Assembly (NCBI GenBank): GCA_036374835.1
Contig: DASUTB010000106.1
Coordinates: 8,481 to 72,480 of the forward strand
DNA: 64,000 nucleotides
Direction of reading: 5' to 3'
Source of the DNA: DASUTB01 sp036374835
GTDB lineage: Bacteria > Actinomycetota > Actinomycetes > Jiangellales > Jiangellaceae
Within the stretch, counting starts at the first letter, position 1, and the number at the start of each line of letters is the position of its first letter. The notes beneath the pieces were generated by a model. The model was not told where the DNA came from. It saw only the letters and a program-made list of their open reading frames with translations, and did no database searches. Position numbers and translations under genes: made by a program. Positions 34,857 to 43,170 of this stretch are shown here, one piece after another.

Positions 34857-34954
34857 CAAGATCGACGGACGACACCCAATAGATGAAGTAGGACTGTGTC
34901 TACGCAGGTAGGAATGATCACAGAACATCTATTGGGTGTCATACGTCGATCTTG
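34857..34954. terminator. Large 29-bp hairpin downstream of nnr
   Basis: 34857-34885 pairs with 34926-34954 with two mismatches (core GACACCCAATAGATG against CATCTATTGGGTGTC), loop 40 bases. It lies 63 bases beyond the nnr stop, before the MFS gene. It is probably a terminator or repeat element. The rest of the 34685-35016 spacer contains no gene. Confidence 0.7.
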
Positions 34955-35016
34955 AATCCGCAATGCCTTCGGGACGGACATTCCGGCATCGACCGCCGCA
35001 CCGGCGGCGGCCCTTT

Positions 35017-36414
35017 CTAGCCGAACGTCCGATCCGCGTCCAGTGCGCGCAGGACGTCGGTCGCGCTCGGATTCATCCGCGCCCGTGCAGCCGCGTGGCC
35101 CGCGCGTCCATGGACGTAAGCCGCCACGCTGCCCGCATCGAACGGATCTAGGCCGCCGGCGAGCAGCGCGCCGGCAAGGCCGGCGAGAACGTCGCCCGAA
35201 CCGGCGGTCGCCAGTGCCGGAGTGCCGGTCGGGTTGGCACGGACCCGTCCGTCCGGGGCCGCAACGAGCGTCGTCGAACCCTTGAGCAACACAACGGCGT
35301 TCCACTTCCTCGCCGCCGCAACGGCATGGTGCAGCCGCCGCGCTTCGACGTCCGCTCGGTCCGTGCCGAGCAACCGGGCCAGCTCGCCGGCATGAGGTGT
35401 CAGCAGCGCAGGCGTATCGAATCGCCGCGGCAGGAAGCGCAACCCATCGGCGTCGACGAGCACGGGCACGCCGTCCGCTATCAGCTTCGCCAGGTCTCTG
35501 CCGTTCTTCTTGTCCGGGCCGAGTCCGGGCCCCGCTACCCACGCCTGGACGCGACCGGATGCCGTCACCGCCTCGGGCCAGCGCGACCGCACCGCTTCAC
35601 CGGCCGAACCGATGTATCGCACCATTCCGGCGCCGCCGCGGATGGCACCGCCGACGCAGAGGACCGCCGCGCCGGAGAACTCTTCCGAGCCGGCCAGCAC
35701 ACCGACGACACCGCGCCGGTACTTGTCCGTGTCGCGCCCGGGGTGCGGAATCAATGAGCTCACATCCACATTCTCAAGCACGGTCATCGTGGGCTCGGGC
35801 AGGAACGGCCCGAGCCCGATATCAACGTCGATGATGCGGCCGGCCGCCGCGGCGGCCGGATCGATGACCAGACCGATCTTGCGGGCACCGAACGTGACGG
35901 TCACGTCAGCGCGGATATGCGCACCGGGTGTTTCACCGGTGTCCGGATCGATCCCGCTGGGCAGGTCAACCGCCACCACGGTCGCGAGGCTCTCCGCTGC
36001 ATCGGCGGCAAGCTCGGCGTAGTTCGACCGCAAGCCGCCCTGTCCTCCGATGCCGAGCAGACCGTCCACGACGAAATCAGCCGACCGGAGCACACCCGAA
36101 GCATCATCGGTCACCACGCCACCGGCGCGCAGCAGCGCCGCCAGACCACCTGCATGCGTTCGGTCCGGGCGGGCCAGGACGGCGAGCACCTGCGCTCCCC
36201 GGCGCGCCACGCGGGCGCCGGCGAACAACGCATCGCCGCCGTTGTCGCCGCCGCCGGTCAGCACCACGACTCGGGCGCCGTACCCGGCCCCCATCCGCGA
36301 GAGTGCGGCGGCAAGCCCGGTCGCGGCGCGCTGCATGAGAGCCCCGTCCGGCAGCCGCGCCATGAGCGCCGCTTCGGCGGCACGAATGTCTGCGACGGAG
36401 TGGACCCGGATCAC
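35017..36414 (-). CDS. nnr: Bifunctional NAD(P)H-hydrate epimerase/dehydratase
   Basis: 465 aa. The N-terminal epimerase (YjeF_N) has VVVLTGGGDNGGDALFAGA and VVAVDLPSGIDPDTGE. The C-terminal ADP-dependent dehydratase (YjeF_C) has VGVLAGSEEFSGAAVLC, PALLTPHAGELARLLG and GTPALATAGSGDVLAGLAGALLA. Together they repair hydrated NADH/NADPH. It overlaps acpS by four bases. The fused arrangement is usual in Actinobacteria. Confidence 0.95.
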   Translation of the reverse strand: MIRVHSVADIRAAEAALMARLPDGALMQRAATGLAAALSRMGAGYGARVVVLTGGGDNGGDALFAGARVARRGAQVLAVLARPDRTHAGGLAALLRAGGVVTDDASGVLRSADFVVDGLLGIGGQGGLRSNYAELAADAAESLATVVAVDLPSGIDPDTGETPGAHIRADVTVTFGARKIGLVIDPAAAAAGRIIDVDIGLGPFLPEPTMTVLENVDVSSLIPHPGRDTDKYRRGVVGVLAGSEEFSGAAVLCVGGAIRGGAGMVRYIGSAGEAVRSRWPEAVTASGRVQAWVAGPGLGPDKKNGRDLAKLIADGVPVLVDADGLRFLPRRFDTPALLTPHAGELARLLGTDRADVEARRLHHAVAAARKWNAVVLLKGSTTLVAAPDGRVRANPTGTPALATAGSGDVLAGLAGALLAGGLDPFDAGSVAAYVHGRAGHAAARARMNPSATDVLRALDADRTFG

Positions 36415-36767
36415 GCGTCGCGCTCCAGGATCACAACGGCCGACGCCACGCCGGCGTCATGCGACAACGACAGGTGGATCCGATCGGCACGCAGCTCATC
36501 GCATCGTTTACGGACCGTCCCGGCGACGTCGAGACTCGGCTCGCCGGTCTCGGCGGTGACGACCTCCGCGTCATGCCACGCCAGACCGGCCGGCGCGCCG
36601 AGCGCCTTCGCCAGCGCCTCCTTCGCGGCGAAGCGGGCGGCCAGCGACGCGACCGGTCGGTCGCGCTCGGCCGGCGTGAACAGCCGTTCCGCGAGCGCGG
36701 GTGTGCGTTCGAGGGTGACGGCGAACCGCGAGATGTCCACCACATCGATGCCGACGCCTACGATCAC
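36411..36767 (-). CDS. acpS: Holo-[acyl-carrier-protein] synthase
   Basis: 118 aa, usual length. It attaches phosphopantetheine from CoA to ACP. MIVGVGIDVVDISRFAVTLERTP holds the metal-binding Asp, and FAAKEALAKALGAP is the second signature. AGGAGG lies directly before the GTG start. Order glmS-acpS-nnr is common in Actinobacteria. Confidence 0.95.
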   Translation of the reverse strand: MIVGVGIDVVDISRFAVTLERTPALAERLFTPAERDRPVASLAARFAAKEALAKALGAPAGLAWHDAEVVTAETGEPSLDVAGTVRKRCDELRADRIHLSLSHDAGVASAVVILERDA

Positions 36768-36835
36768 GCCTCCTAGCGTGGCACATGCCGCGGTCTACCT
36801 CGCCGTCGTGCTTAACCGCCGCAGGGACGACGGCG

Positions 36836-38683
36836 CTACTCGACGGTGACGCTCTTGGCCAGATTACGCGGCTGGTCGACGTCGAAGCCGCGCGAACTGG
36901 CCATCTCGCAGGCGAAGACCTGCAGCGGCACGACCGCCACGAGCGGCTGCATCAGCGTCGGGCACACCGGCACCCGAATGATGTGCGACGCGTACGGGAC
37001 GACCGCCTCGTCACCGTCCTCGGCGATGACGATCGTCCGCGCACCACGTGCCCGCACCTCCTGGATGTTCGACACGATCTTGTCGTGCAGCACCGAGCGG
37101 CCACGCGGGGACGGGACGACGACGAACACCGGCACGCCCTCTTCGATCAGCGCGATCGGCCCGTGTTTGAGCTCGCCGGCGGCGAAGCCCTCCGCGTGCA
37201 TGTAGGCGATCTCCTTGAGCTTCAGAGCGCCCTCCAGAGCCACCGGGTAGCCGACATGCCGGCCCAGGAACAGCACCGAAGTCGCCGAGGCCATCGAACG
37301 TGCCAGCTCGCGCACCGGTTCCATCTCGTCGAGCACGCGCTCGACCGCGTCCGGCATGCCCGCGAGATCGTTCAGCACCGAGACGACCTCGTCGCCCCAC
37401 TTCGTCCCGCGGACCTGGCCCAGATACAGCGCCACGAGGTAGCACGCCACGATCTGCGTCAGGAACGCCTTGGTGGACGCCACGGCCACCTCGATGCCGG
37501 CACGGGTGTACAGCACCGCGTCCGACTCACGCGGGATCGTGGCGCCGTTCGTATTGCAGATGGCCAGCACCCGCGCACGCTGCTCCCGGGCGTGCCGCAG
37601 CGCCATCAGCGTGTCCATCGTCTCGCCGGACTGCGAGATGACGACGACCAGCGTGCGCTGGGTCACGATCGGATCGCGATAGCGGAACTCGCTGGCCAGC
37701 TCCACCTCACAGGGAATGCGCGTCCAGTGCTCGATGGCGTACTTGGCCACCAGTCCCGCGTAGTAGGACGTGCCGGCTGCGATCACGATGATCTTGTCGA
37801 CCTCACGGAGATCATCGTCCGACAACCGCATCTCGTCCAGCTTGACCTCGCCGGCCTCGTTCACCCGGCCGAGCAAGGTGTCGGCGACCGCTTTGGGCTG
37901 CTCGGCGATCTCCTTGAGCATGAAGTAGTCGTAGCCGTCCTTTTCGGCAGCGGCCGCGTCCCAGTCGATGTGGAACCGCTTCTCCGGCACCGGAACGCCG
38001 TCGAAGTCGGTCAGCGTCGCACCGTCGATGCCGATCTCGACGACCTGGCCGTCCGAGACCTCCAGGGCGTCCCGTGTGTGTGCGATGAACGCCGAGACGT
38101 CCGAGGCGACGAACGTCTCACCCTCACCGAGCCCGACGACCAGCGGCGAGTTCAGCCGTGCCGCCACCACCCGGTCGGGGGTGCCGGCGTGGACGGCGAC
38201 CAGCGTGAACGCGCCGCTCAGGCGGCGGCAGACCGCACGCATCGCATCGGCGAGATCGGTACCGGTACTCACCTCGGCGGCAAGCAGGTGGGCCACGACC
38301 TCGGTGTCGGTGTCGGAGGCGAACGTGACGCCGGCTTCCTCGAGCTCGGCGCGCAGGGTCGCGAAGTTCTCGATGATCCCGTTGTGGATCACGGCGACCT
38401 GGCCGGACTCGTCCAGATGAGGGTGCGCGTTGCGGTCGTTCGGCGCGCCGTGCGTCGCCCAGCGAGTGTGCCCGAGGCCCGTCGTGGCGACCGGGAGCGG
38501 CTGCTCGCTCAGCGCCTTGTCGAGGTTGGCCAGCTTGCCGGCACGTTTGGTAGAGGACAGCGCGCTGTCGGCGACGACGGCCACCCCGGCCGAGTCGTAA
38601 CCTCGGTATTCGAGACGCCGAAGTCCGTCCATGATGACGTCGAGAGCAGCCCGCTCACCGACATAACCCACGATTCCGCACAC
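36836..38683 (-). CDS. glmS: Glutamine-fructose-6-phosphate aminotransferase (isomerizing)
   Basis: 615 aa. It makes glucosamine-6-phosphate for cell-wall precursors. The start Val-Cys-Gly (GTG at 38683) exposes the catalytic Cys1 of the glutaminase domain after Met removal; RRLEYRGYDSAG, LGHTRWATHG and IIVIAAGTSYYAGLVAKY then VISQSGETMDTL mark the two SIS domains. The C-terminus ends PRNLAKSVTVE as expected. TACGCT lies seven bases before the GTG, so the mRNA is leaderless. No glmS ribozyme was seen. Confidence 0.97.
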   Translation of the reverse strand: MCGIVGYVGERAALDVIMDGLRRLEYRGYDSAGVAVVADSALSSTKRAGKLANLDKALSEQPLPVATTGLGHTRWATHGAPNDRNAHPHLDESGQVAVIHNGIIENFATLRAELEEAGVTFASDTDTEVVAHLLAAEVSTGTDLADAMRAVCRRLSGAFTLVAVHAGTPDRVVAARLNSPLVVGLGEGETFVASDVSAFIAHTRDALEVSDGQVVEIGIDGATLTDFDGVPVPEKRFHIDWDAAAAEKDGYDYFMLKEIAEQPKAVADTLLGRVNEAGEVKLDEMRLSDDDLREVDKIIVIAAGTSYYAGLVAKYAIEHWTRIPCEVELASEFRYRDPIVTQRTLVVVISQSGETMDTLMALRHAREQRARVLAICNTNGATIPRESDAVLYTRAGIEVAVASTKAFLTQIVACYLVALYLGQVRGTKWGDEVVSVLNDLAGMPDAVERVLDEMEPVRELARSMASATSVLFLGRHVGYPVALEGALKLKEIAYMHAEGFAAGELKHGPIALIEEGVPVFVVVPSPRGRSVLHDKIVSNIQEVRARGARTIVIAEDGDEAVVPYASHIIRVPVCPTLMQPLVAVVPLQVFACEMASSRGFDVDQPRNLAKSVTVE

Positions 38684-38690
38684 CCTTGGC

Positions 38691-38696
38691 AGCGTA
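38691..38696 (-). promoter_or_regulatory. -10 hexamer of leaderless glmS
   Basis: TACGCT on the minus strand, seven bases before the GTG at 38683. Confidence 0.55.
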
Positions 38697-38784
38697 CTAC
38701 CCGGCTGCGGTGCTCTGGGGGCCCACCTGAAAAGTGGGTGGTGCCCGCGCAAGCCGTCCGGCCGGACCCTGGCAGGATGGCCGC

Positions 38785-39789
38785 ATGAGCGCTGGCCGCG
38801 ACCATTCCCCCGCTGCGACGCCCCGCCCGAACGCACCGTTGCGCCGCCCCGGCAGCGACGAGTCGCCCTTCATGGAGATGGATCGAAAGGCGTGGTCGGC
38901 GCTGCGCCACCAGACGCCCCTGCCGCTGAGCGCCGAGGAACTCGAGCAGTTGCGCGGGCTCGGTGACGCGGTGGACCTTGACGAGGTACGGGACGTTTAC
39001 CTGCCGCTGTCCAGGCTGCTCAACCTGCATGTCGCGGCGACGTCCGATCTGCACCGGACAACCCAGACGTTTCTCGGCACGATGCCGGAGCGCACGCCGT
39101 ATGTGATCGGCATCGCCGGATCGGTCGCCGCGGGCAAGTCGACGATTGCCCGCCTCCTCCGGCTGCTGCTGGCCCGCTGGCCGGAGCACCCCAAGGTCGC
39201 GCTCGTGACCACCGACGGCTTCCTCCTGCCCAACGCCGAACTCGAACGCCGCGGCCTGATGGAGCGTAAGGGCTTCCCCGACTCGTACGACCGGCGTGCG
39301 CTGCTCAAGTTCGTGGCCACCGTCAAGTCCGGCGCGCCACGCATCAGCGCGCCGGTCTACTCGCACCTGACCTACGACATCGTCCCCGGCGAGCGCGTCG
39401 AGCTCAAGCGACCGGACATCGTGCTCATCGAAGGGCTCAACGTGCTCCAGCCGGCCCGCGCTCGACCCAACGGCACGTCCGGCCTGGCGATCAGCGACTT
39501 CTTCGATTTCTCGATCTATGTGGACGCCGCGGAGACGGACGTCCGCACGTGGTACGTCGACCGGTTCCTGCGGCTGCGCAAGACGGCGTTCTCCGATCCG
39601 GACTCCTACTTCCATCGCTACGCCGCGCTGGATCACGACGAAGCCGTCGAGCGCGCCGAGCACATCTGGGACACGATCAACGGGCCCAATCTGGTCCAGA
39701 ACATCCTGCCGACGCGGAGTCGTGCGACGGTCGTTCTGCACAAGGGCCCGGACCACTCCGTCCGCCGGGTCCGGATGCGCAAGCTCTAG
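38785..39789 (+). CDS. coaA: Type I pantothenate kinase
   Basis: 334 aa, first step of CoA synthesis. P-loop VIGIAGSVAAGKSTIARLL; YSHLTYDIVPGE and DIVLIEGLNVLQ are family signatures; a ~30-residue N-terminal extension (AATPRPNAPLRRPGSDES) precedes the conserved start. The ATG at 38785 has GCAGGA eight to nine bases upstream. It is the only plus-strand gene in the 26-64 kb region and is divergent from glmS. It converges on glmM through a perfect hairpin. Confidence 0.96.
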   Translation: MSAGRDHSPAATPRPNAPLRRPGSDESPFMEMDRKAWSALRHQTPLPLSAEELEQLRGLGDAVDLDEVRDVYLPLSRLLNLHVAATSDLHRTTQTFLGTMPERTPYVIGIAGSVAAGKSTIARLLRLLLARWPEHPKVALVTTDGFLLPNAELERRGLMERKGFPDSYDRRALLKFVATVKSGAPRISAPVYSHLTYDIVPGERVELKRPDIVLIEGLNVLQPARARPNGTSGLAISDFFDFSIYVDAAETDVRTWYVDRFLRLRKTAFSDPDSYFHRYAALDHDEAVERAEHIWDTINGPNLVQNILPTRSRATVVLHKGPDHSVRRVRMRKL

Positions 39790-39799
39790 TAGCCCGGAA

Positions 39800-39858
39800 C
39801 CCCATGATCACCGGCACTTTTCACACACGCCGTGTGAAAAGTGCCGGTGATCATGGGG
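39800..39858. repeat. GATCACCGGCACTTTTC hairpin, copy 2
   Basis: 39800-39826 pairs perfectly over 27 bp with 39832-39858 around a 5-base loop (ACGCC). It shares the 19-bp arm of 19083-19133. It contains the glmM stop (39851-39853) and separates convergent coaA and glmM. Confidence 0.85.
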
Positions 39859-41206
39859 TCTGGAGGCGCAGGGCGTCGGCCACAGTACGGGCGAGAACTT
39901 CGGCGACGGCGCCGGCCTGAGCCTCGGTTGCCGCTTCGACCATGACCCGCACCAGAGGTTCCGTCCCGGACGGTCGCAGCAGGACGCGACCGGTCTCGCC
40001 GAGCTCGGCCTCAGCCGCGCGCACGGCCGTAGTGACCGTGTCGTCTGAGCCGACACGTGTCTTGTCGACGTCCGGCACGTTGATGAGGACCTGCGGCAGC
40101 CGAGTCATGACGGCGGCCAGCTCGGCAAGCGGACGTCGCGCCTCGGCGACCCGGCCGAGCAGATGGACGGCGGTCAGAACACCGTCGCCGGTGGTGCCGT
40201 GGTCAGCGAGGATGACATGGCCCGACTGCTCGCCGCCGAGGTTGTAGCCACCCGCGCGCATCGCTTCGAGTACATAGCGGTCGCCGACAGCGGTGTCGAG
40301 GACGGTGAGTCCGGCCGCGGCAAGCGCCAGCCGGAAGCCCTCGTTGGACATCTGCGTCGCCACCACCGTGCCGTTGGCCAGCGTGCCGTCGGCGGACATG
40401 GCCAGGCCAAGGATCGCCAGGATCTGGTCGCCGTCGACGAGTTCGCCGTTCGCGTCCACCGCCAGGCACCGGTCGGCGTCACCATCGTGGGCGATACCGG
40501 CGTCCGCTCCGTGCTGCCGCACGAGCTCGGGCAGCTTATCGAGATGCGTCGAGCCACACCGGTCGTTGATGTTGATGCCGTCGGGTTCGTCGAACACCGC
40601 GACGACGTCGGCGCCGAGCTGCCGCAGCGCTTCGGGAGCCACCGACGAAGCCGCACCGTTCGCACAGTCGACAACGACACGCAGGCCGTCGAGCCGGTGC
40701 GGTGCCGATGCCACGATGTGTGCGATGTAGCGCTGTGCACCGTCCGGCGCGTCCCGGACCCGGCCGACGTCACCACCGGTCGGACGCTTCCACTCTTCCC
40801 GCAGCCGTGCCTCGATCGAGTCCTCGATCGCGTCATCCAGCTTGTGGCCACCCTTGGCGAAGAACTTGATGCCGTTGTCCGGCATCGGGTTGTGGCTGGC
40901 CGAGATCATGACGCCGAGCCCGGCGTCGTAGTCGGCGGTCAGGAACGCGACGGCCGGCGTGGGCAGCACGCCGACGCGAAGCACGTCCACTCCGGCGCTT
41001 GCGATTCCCGCGACGACGGCCGCCTCGAGGAACTCACCCGACGCGCGCGGGTCGCGCCCGACAATCGCCACCTGGCGTCGTCCGGCGAACGCGCCGGCCT
41101 CGCCGAGCACGTGTGCCGCTGCGACCGACAGGTCGAGCGCGAGTTCGGCGGTGAGGTCCCGGTTGGCCAGACCCCGGACACCGTCGGTACCGAACAAACG
41201 TGTCAC
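39851..41206 (-). CDS. glmM: Phosphoglucosamine mutase
   Basis: 451 aa, usual length. It converts glucosamine-6-P to glucosamine-1-P. MTRLFGTDGVRGLANRDLT opens the protein; the phosphoserine loop is GVMISASHNPMPDNGIKFF (Ser about 104); the metal loop is AHDGDADRCLAVD; the sugar-binding loop is LGGEQSGHVIL; and the phosphate-binding LLRPSGTEPLVRVMVEA is near the end. GTG start after AAAGGAG. It lies 183 bases downstream of rpsI. Confidence 0.97.
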   Translation of the reverse strand: MTRLFGTDGVRGLANRDLTAELALDLSVAAAHVLGEAGAFAGRRQVAIVGRDPRASGEFLEAAVVAGIASAGVDVLRVGVLPTPAVAFLTADYDAGLGVMISASHNPMPDNGIKFFAKGGHKLDDAIEDSIEARLREEWKRPTGGDVGRVRDAPDGAQRYIAHIVASAPHRLDGLRVVVDCANGAASSVAPEALRQLGADVVAVFDEPDGININDRCGSTHLDKLPELVRQHGADAGIAHDGDADRCLAVDANGELVDGDQILAILGLAMSADGTLANGTVVATQMSNEGFRLALAAAGLTVLDTAVGDRYVLEAMRAGGYNLGGEQSGHVILADHGTTGDGVLTAVHLLGRVAEARRPLAELAAVMTRLPQVLINVPDVDKTRVGSDDTVTTAVRAAEAELGETGRVLLRPSGTEPLVRVMVEAATEAQAGAVAEVLARTVADALRLQTP

Positions 41207-41389
41207 GGACTACTCCTTTACACCGATCTCCCCACGATCCTCCTGCTTCCCGGCCGCCGCGACAAGGGCAGCGACGCACGATGGGCTGGCAAGGGGGCGT
41301 GGCCGGTCGTCAGCGAGCGGGGAACGCGCGAGGGTGCCGCCGGTCCGCTGCGCGCACGCCAACGTGGCCCTGTGCGGCCCGAGCGCCGA

Positions 41390-41902
41390 TCAGCGCTTGC
41401 TGTACTGCGGTGCCTTGCGGGCCTTCTTCAGGCCTGCCTTCTTGCGCTCGATGACCCGGGCGTCCCGCGTCAGGAAGCCGGCCTTCTTCAGCAGCGGCCG
41501 GTTGTTCTCGACATCGGCCCAGTTCAGCGCCCGCGCCACGGCGAGCCGCACCGCGCCGGCCTGGCCGCTGGCACCACCGCCGTGCACGTTGGCCACGATG
41601 TCGTAGCGCCCGTCCACCTGGAGTTCGACCAGCGGAGAATTCACCACCTGCTGGTGGACCTTGTTCGGGAAGTAGTCGTCGAGGCTTCGGCCGTTGACCG
41701 TCCACGTGCCCGTGCCCGGCGTGATGCGCACCCGTGCGATGGCCCGCTTGCGGCGGCCGGTGGCAGCCGCCGGCTCGATCGCGGAGGAGCGCTGCGGCGC
41801 GGTCTCGGACGTGAAGGATTCGATGTCTTCGGCAGAGGCCTCGTCGGCCGGCGTCTGCGTGGTGGTCTCGGTCATGTCCTCACTCACGGTGCTGGTCGTC
41901 AC
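41390..41902 (-). CDS. rpsI: 30S ribosomal protein S9
   Basis: 170 aa. Residues 1-45 are the acidic Thr/Glu-rich extension usual in Actinobacteria. The core begins GRRKRAIARVRITPGTGTW and ends with the basic tail KKARKAPQYSKR that reaches the P-site tRNA. GTG at 41902 overlaps the rplM stop by four bases (GTGA). Confidence 0.97.
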   Translation of the reverse strand: MTTSTVSEDMTETTTQTPADEASAEDIESFTSETAPQRSSAIEPAAATGRRKRAIARVRITPGTGTWTVNGRSLDDYFPNKVHQQVVNSPLVELQVDGRYDIVANVHGGGASGQAGAVRLAVARALNWADVENNRPLLKKAGFLTRDARVIERKKAGLKKARKAPQYSKR

Positions 41903-42342
41903 TGCGCGACCTGGGTGATCTCGAACGGCACCGGCTTCTGAGCCTGGTGCGGATGCTCCGGGCCGGTGTAGACCTTGAGCTTGGAGAGCATGTGCCGGCC
42001 GAGCGAGTTGCGCGGCAGCATGCCCTTGACGGCCTTCTCGACGGCCCGCTGCGGGTTACGCGCCATCAACTGCTCGTACGTCAGCGACTTGAGGCCGCCC
42101 GGGTAGCCCGAGTGCCGGTAGGCGCGCTTCTGCGCGAGCTTGTTGCCGGTCAACGCCACCTTGTCGGCGTTGACGATGATGACGAAGTCGCCGGTGTCGA
42201 CATGCGGTGCGTAGGTGGGCTTGTGCTTACCACGTAGCAGGGTGGCGGCTTGGCTGGCCAGGCGGCCGAGCACGACATCGGACGCGTCGATGACATGCCA
42301 CTGACGCTGAACGTCACCGGGCTTCGGGCTATACGTACGCAC
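41899..42342 (-). CDS. rplM: 50S ribosomal protein L13
   Basis: 147 aa, standard length. RTYSPKPGDVQRQWHVIDASDVVLGRLAS and HSGYPGGLKSLTYEQLM are characteristic. GTG start at 42342. First gene of the rplM-rpsI pair, with its own promoter about 100 bases upstream and a 16-codon leader ORF overlapping its start. Confidence 0.97.
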   Translation of the reverse strand: MRTYSPKPGDVQRQWHVIDASDVVLGRLASQAATLLRGKHKPTYAPHVDTGDFVIIVNADKVALTGNKLAQKRAYRHSGYPGGLKSLTYEQLMARNPQRAVEKAVKGMLPRNSLGRHMLSKLKVYTGPEHPHQAQKPVPFEITQVAQ

Positions 42343-42446
42343 GGTCGTAGGCCTTCGTTTCGTCGGAATTGTTGGTCATGAGTCGTTCTGCGCCTATGCG
42401 GCGTGCACGCGAGCGCGCACCACCGGCGCATGCGCAGCGACGTTCA

Positions 42447-42476
42447 AAGATACCTGGTCCGTACACGGATGGTCAA
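42447..42476 (-). promoter_or_regulatory. rplM-rpsI promoter
   Basis: On the minus strand, -35 TTGACC (42471-42476) and -10 TATCTT (42447-42452) with an 18-base spacer. The predicted leader is about 98 bases. Confidence 0.6.
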
Positions 42477-42538
42477 AACCAGCGCAGCTCAGCTGGGAAC
42501 GCATTCGTCACGCGCCCGCCGCCATCGCGTGGTGTGTG

Positions 42539-42964
42539 TTACTGGATACCGCGGCGTCGCAGAATCTCCTCGATCTCAGCCATGTCCTCGTCCATGCCGG
42601 CCACGGCTGAATCCTGTTTCTTGCCCTCGACGGCCTTCGGCTTTGCCGGTTCCCCGGACGACGTCTCACCGTCACCCTTGTCGCGCCGGCCCAGGAGCCG
42701 ACGGCGTCCCTCGAGGCGCTGCCCGGCGACGAACATCGCCGCGCCGAGCCCCATCGCGACCACGCCGAGCCACTTGAGGGGATTGAGCACGATACCGGCG
42801 AGGAATCCGACGATGCCGATCGCCGCTGCGCCGATCAGGAGGAGGCCGCCGGCCATCATCTGCAACGATCCGGCCCAGCCCTTGGAGCCGGCCTGACGGA
42901 GCGCAAGGACGATCATCCCGCCGCCGCCGACCGCCACGGCAATCGCGATCAGATCGGTCAACAT
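42539..42964 (-). CDS. Small membrane protein of unknown function
   Basis: 141 aa. Two or three hydrophobic helices (LIAIAVAVGGGGMIVLAL, MMAGGLLLIGAAAIGIVGFLAGI, WLGVVAMGLGAAMFVAG) are followed by a charged tail ending MDEDMAEIEEILRRRGIQ. I do not recognise the family with certainty; a DEDMAEIEEILRRRGI end is what an actinobacterial protein linked to ribosomal clusters could look like. TAGCCT lies six bases before the ATG at 42964. Confidence 0.7.
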   Translation of the reverse strand: MLTDLIAIAVAVGGGGMIVLALRQAGSKGWAGSLQMMAGGLLLIGAAAIGIVGFLAGIVLNPLKWLGVVAMGLGAAMFVAGQRLEGRRRLLGRRDKGDGETSSGEPAKPKAVEGKKQDSAVAGMDEDMAEIEEILRRRGIQ

Positions 42965-42970
42965 ACTCCC

Positions 42971-42976
42971 AGGCTA
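42971..42976 (-). promoter_or_regulatory. -10 hexamer of leaderless membrane-protein gene
   Basis: TAGCCT on the minus strand, six bases before the ATG at 42964. Confidence 0.5.
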
Positions 42977-43045
42977 CGTCTTTCACCCCCGAGATGACAT
43001 CAGGGTTCGTCCCGATCCTGCCCGTTGGTGTGAACGGCGGTCATC

Positions 43046-43149
43046 TGTGCGGGTCAAAATAATCCGTGCGGGTCAAAGTAACGCTGCCCGGCCGGATGTC
43101 GGGCCAGAACGTTATTTTGACCCGCACGGATTATTTTGACCCGCACGGA
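43046..43149. repeat. Inverted tandem repeat hairpin (four 20-bp units)
   Basis: The 20-bp unit TCCGTGCGGGTCAAAATAA occurs twice in tandem in the left arm (43046-43083) and twice inverted in the right arm (43110-43149), giving a near-perfect ~38-bp stem. The 26-base loop has its own small stem. It lies downstream of truA. Confidence 0.8.
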
Positions 43150-43170
43150 TGGTCGCCACAAGCGTGCCGC

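Noticed and set aside
38684..38784. glmS ribozyme
   Set aside because: No room or recognisable structure before the leaderless glmS start.
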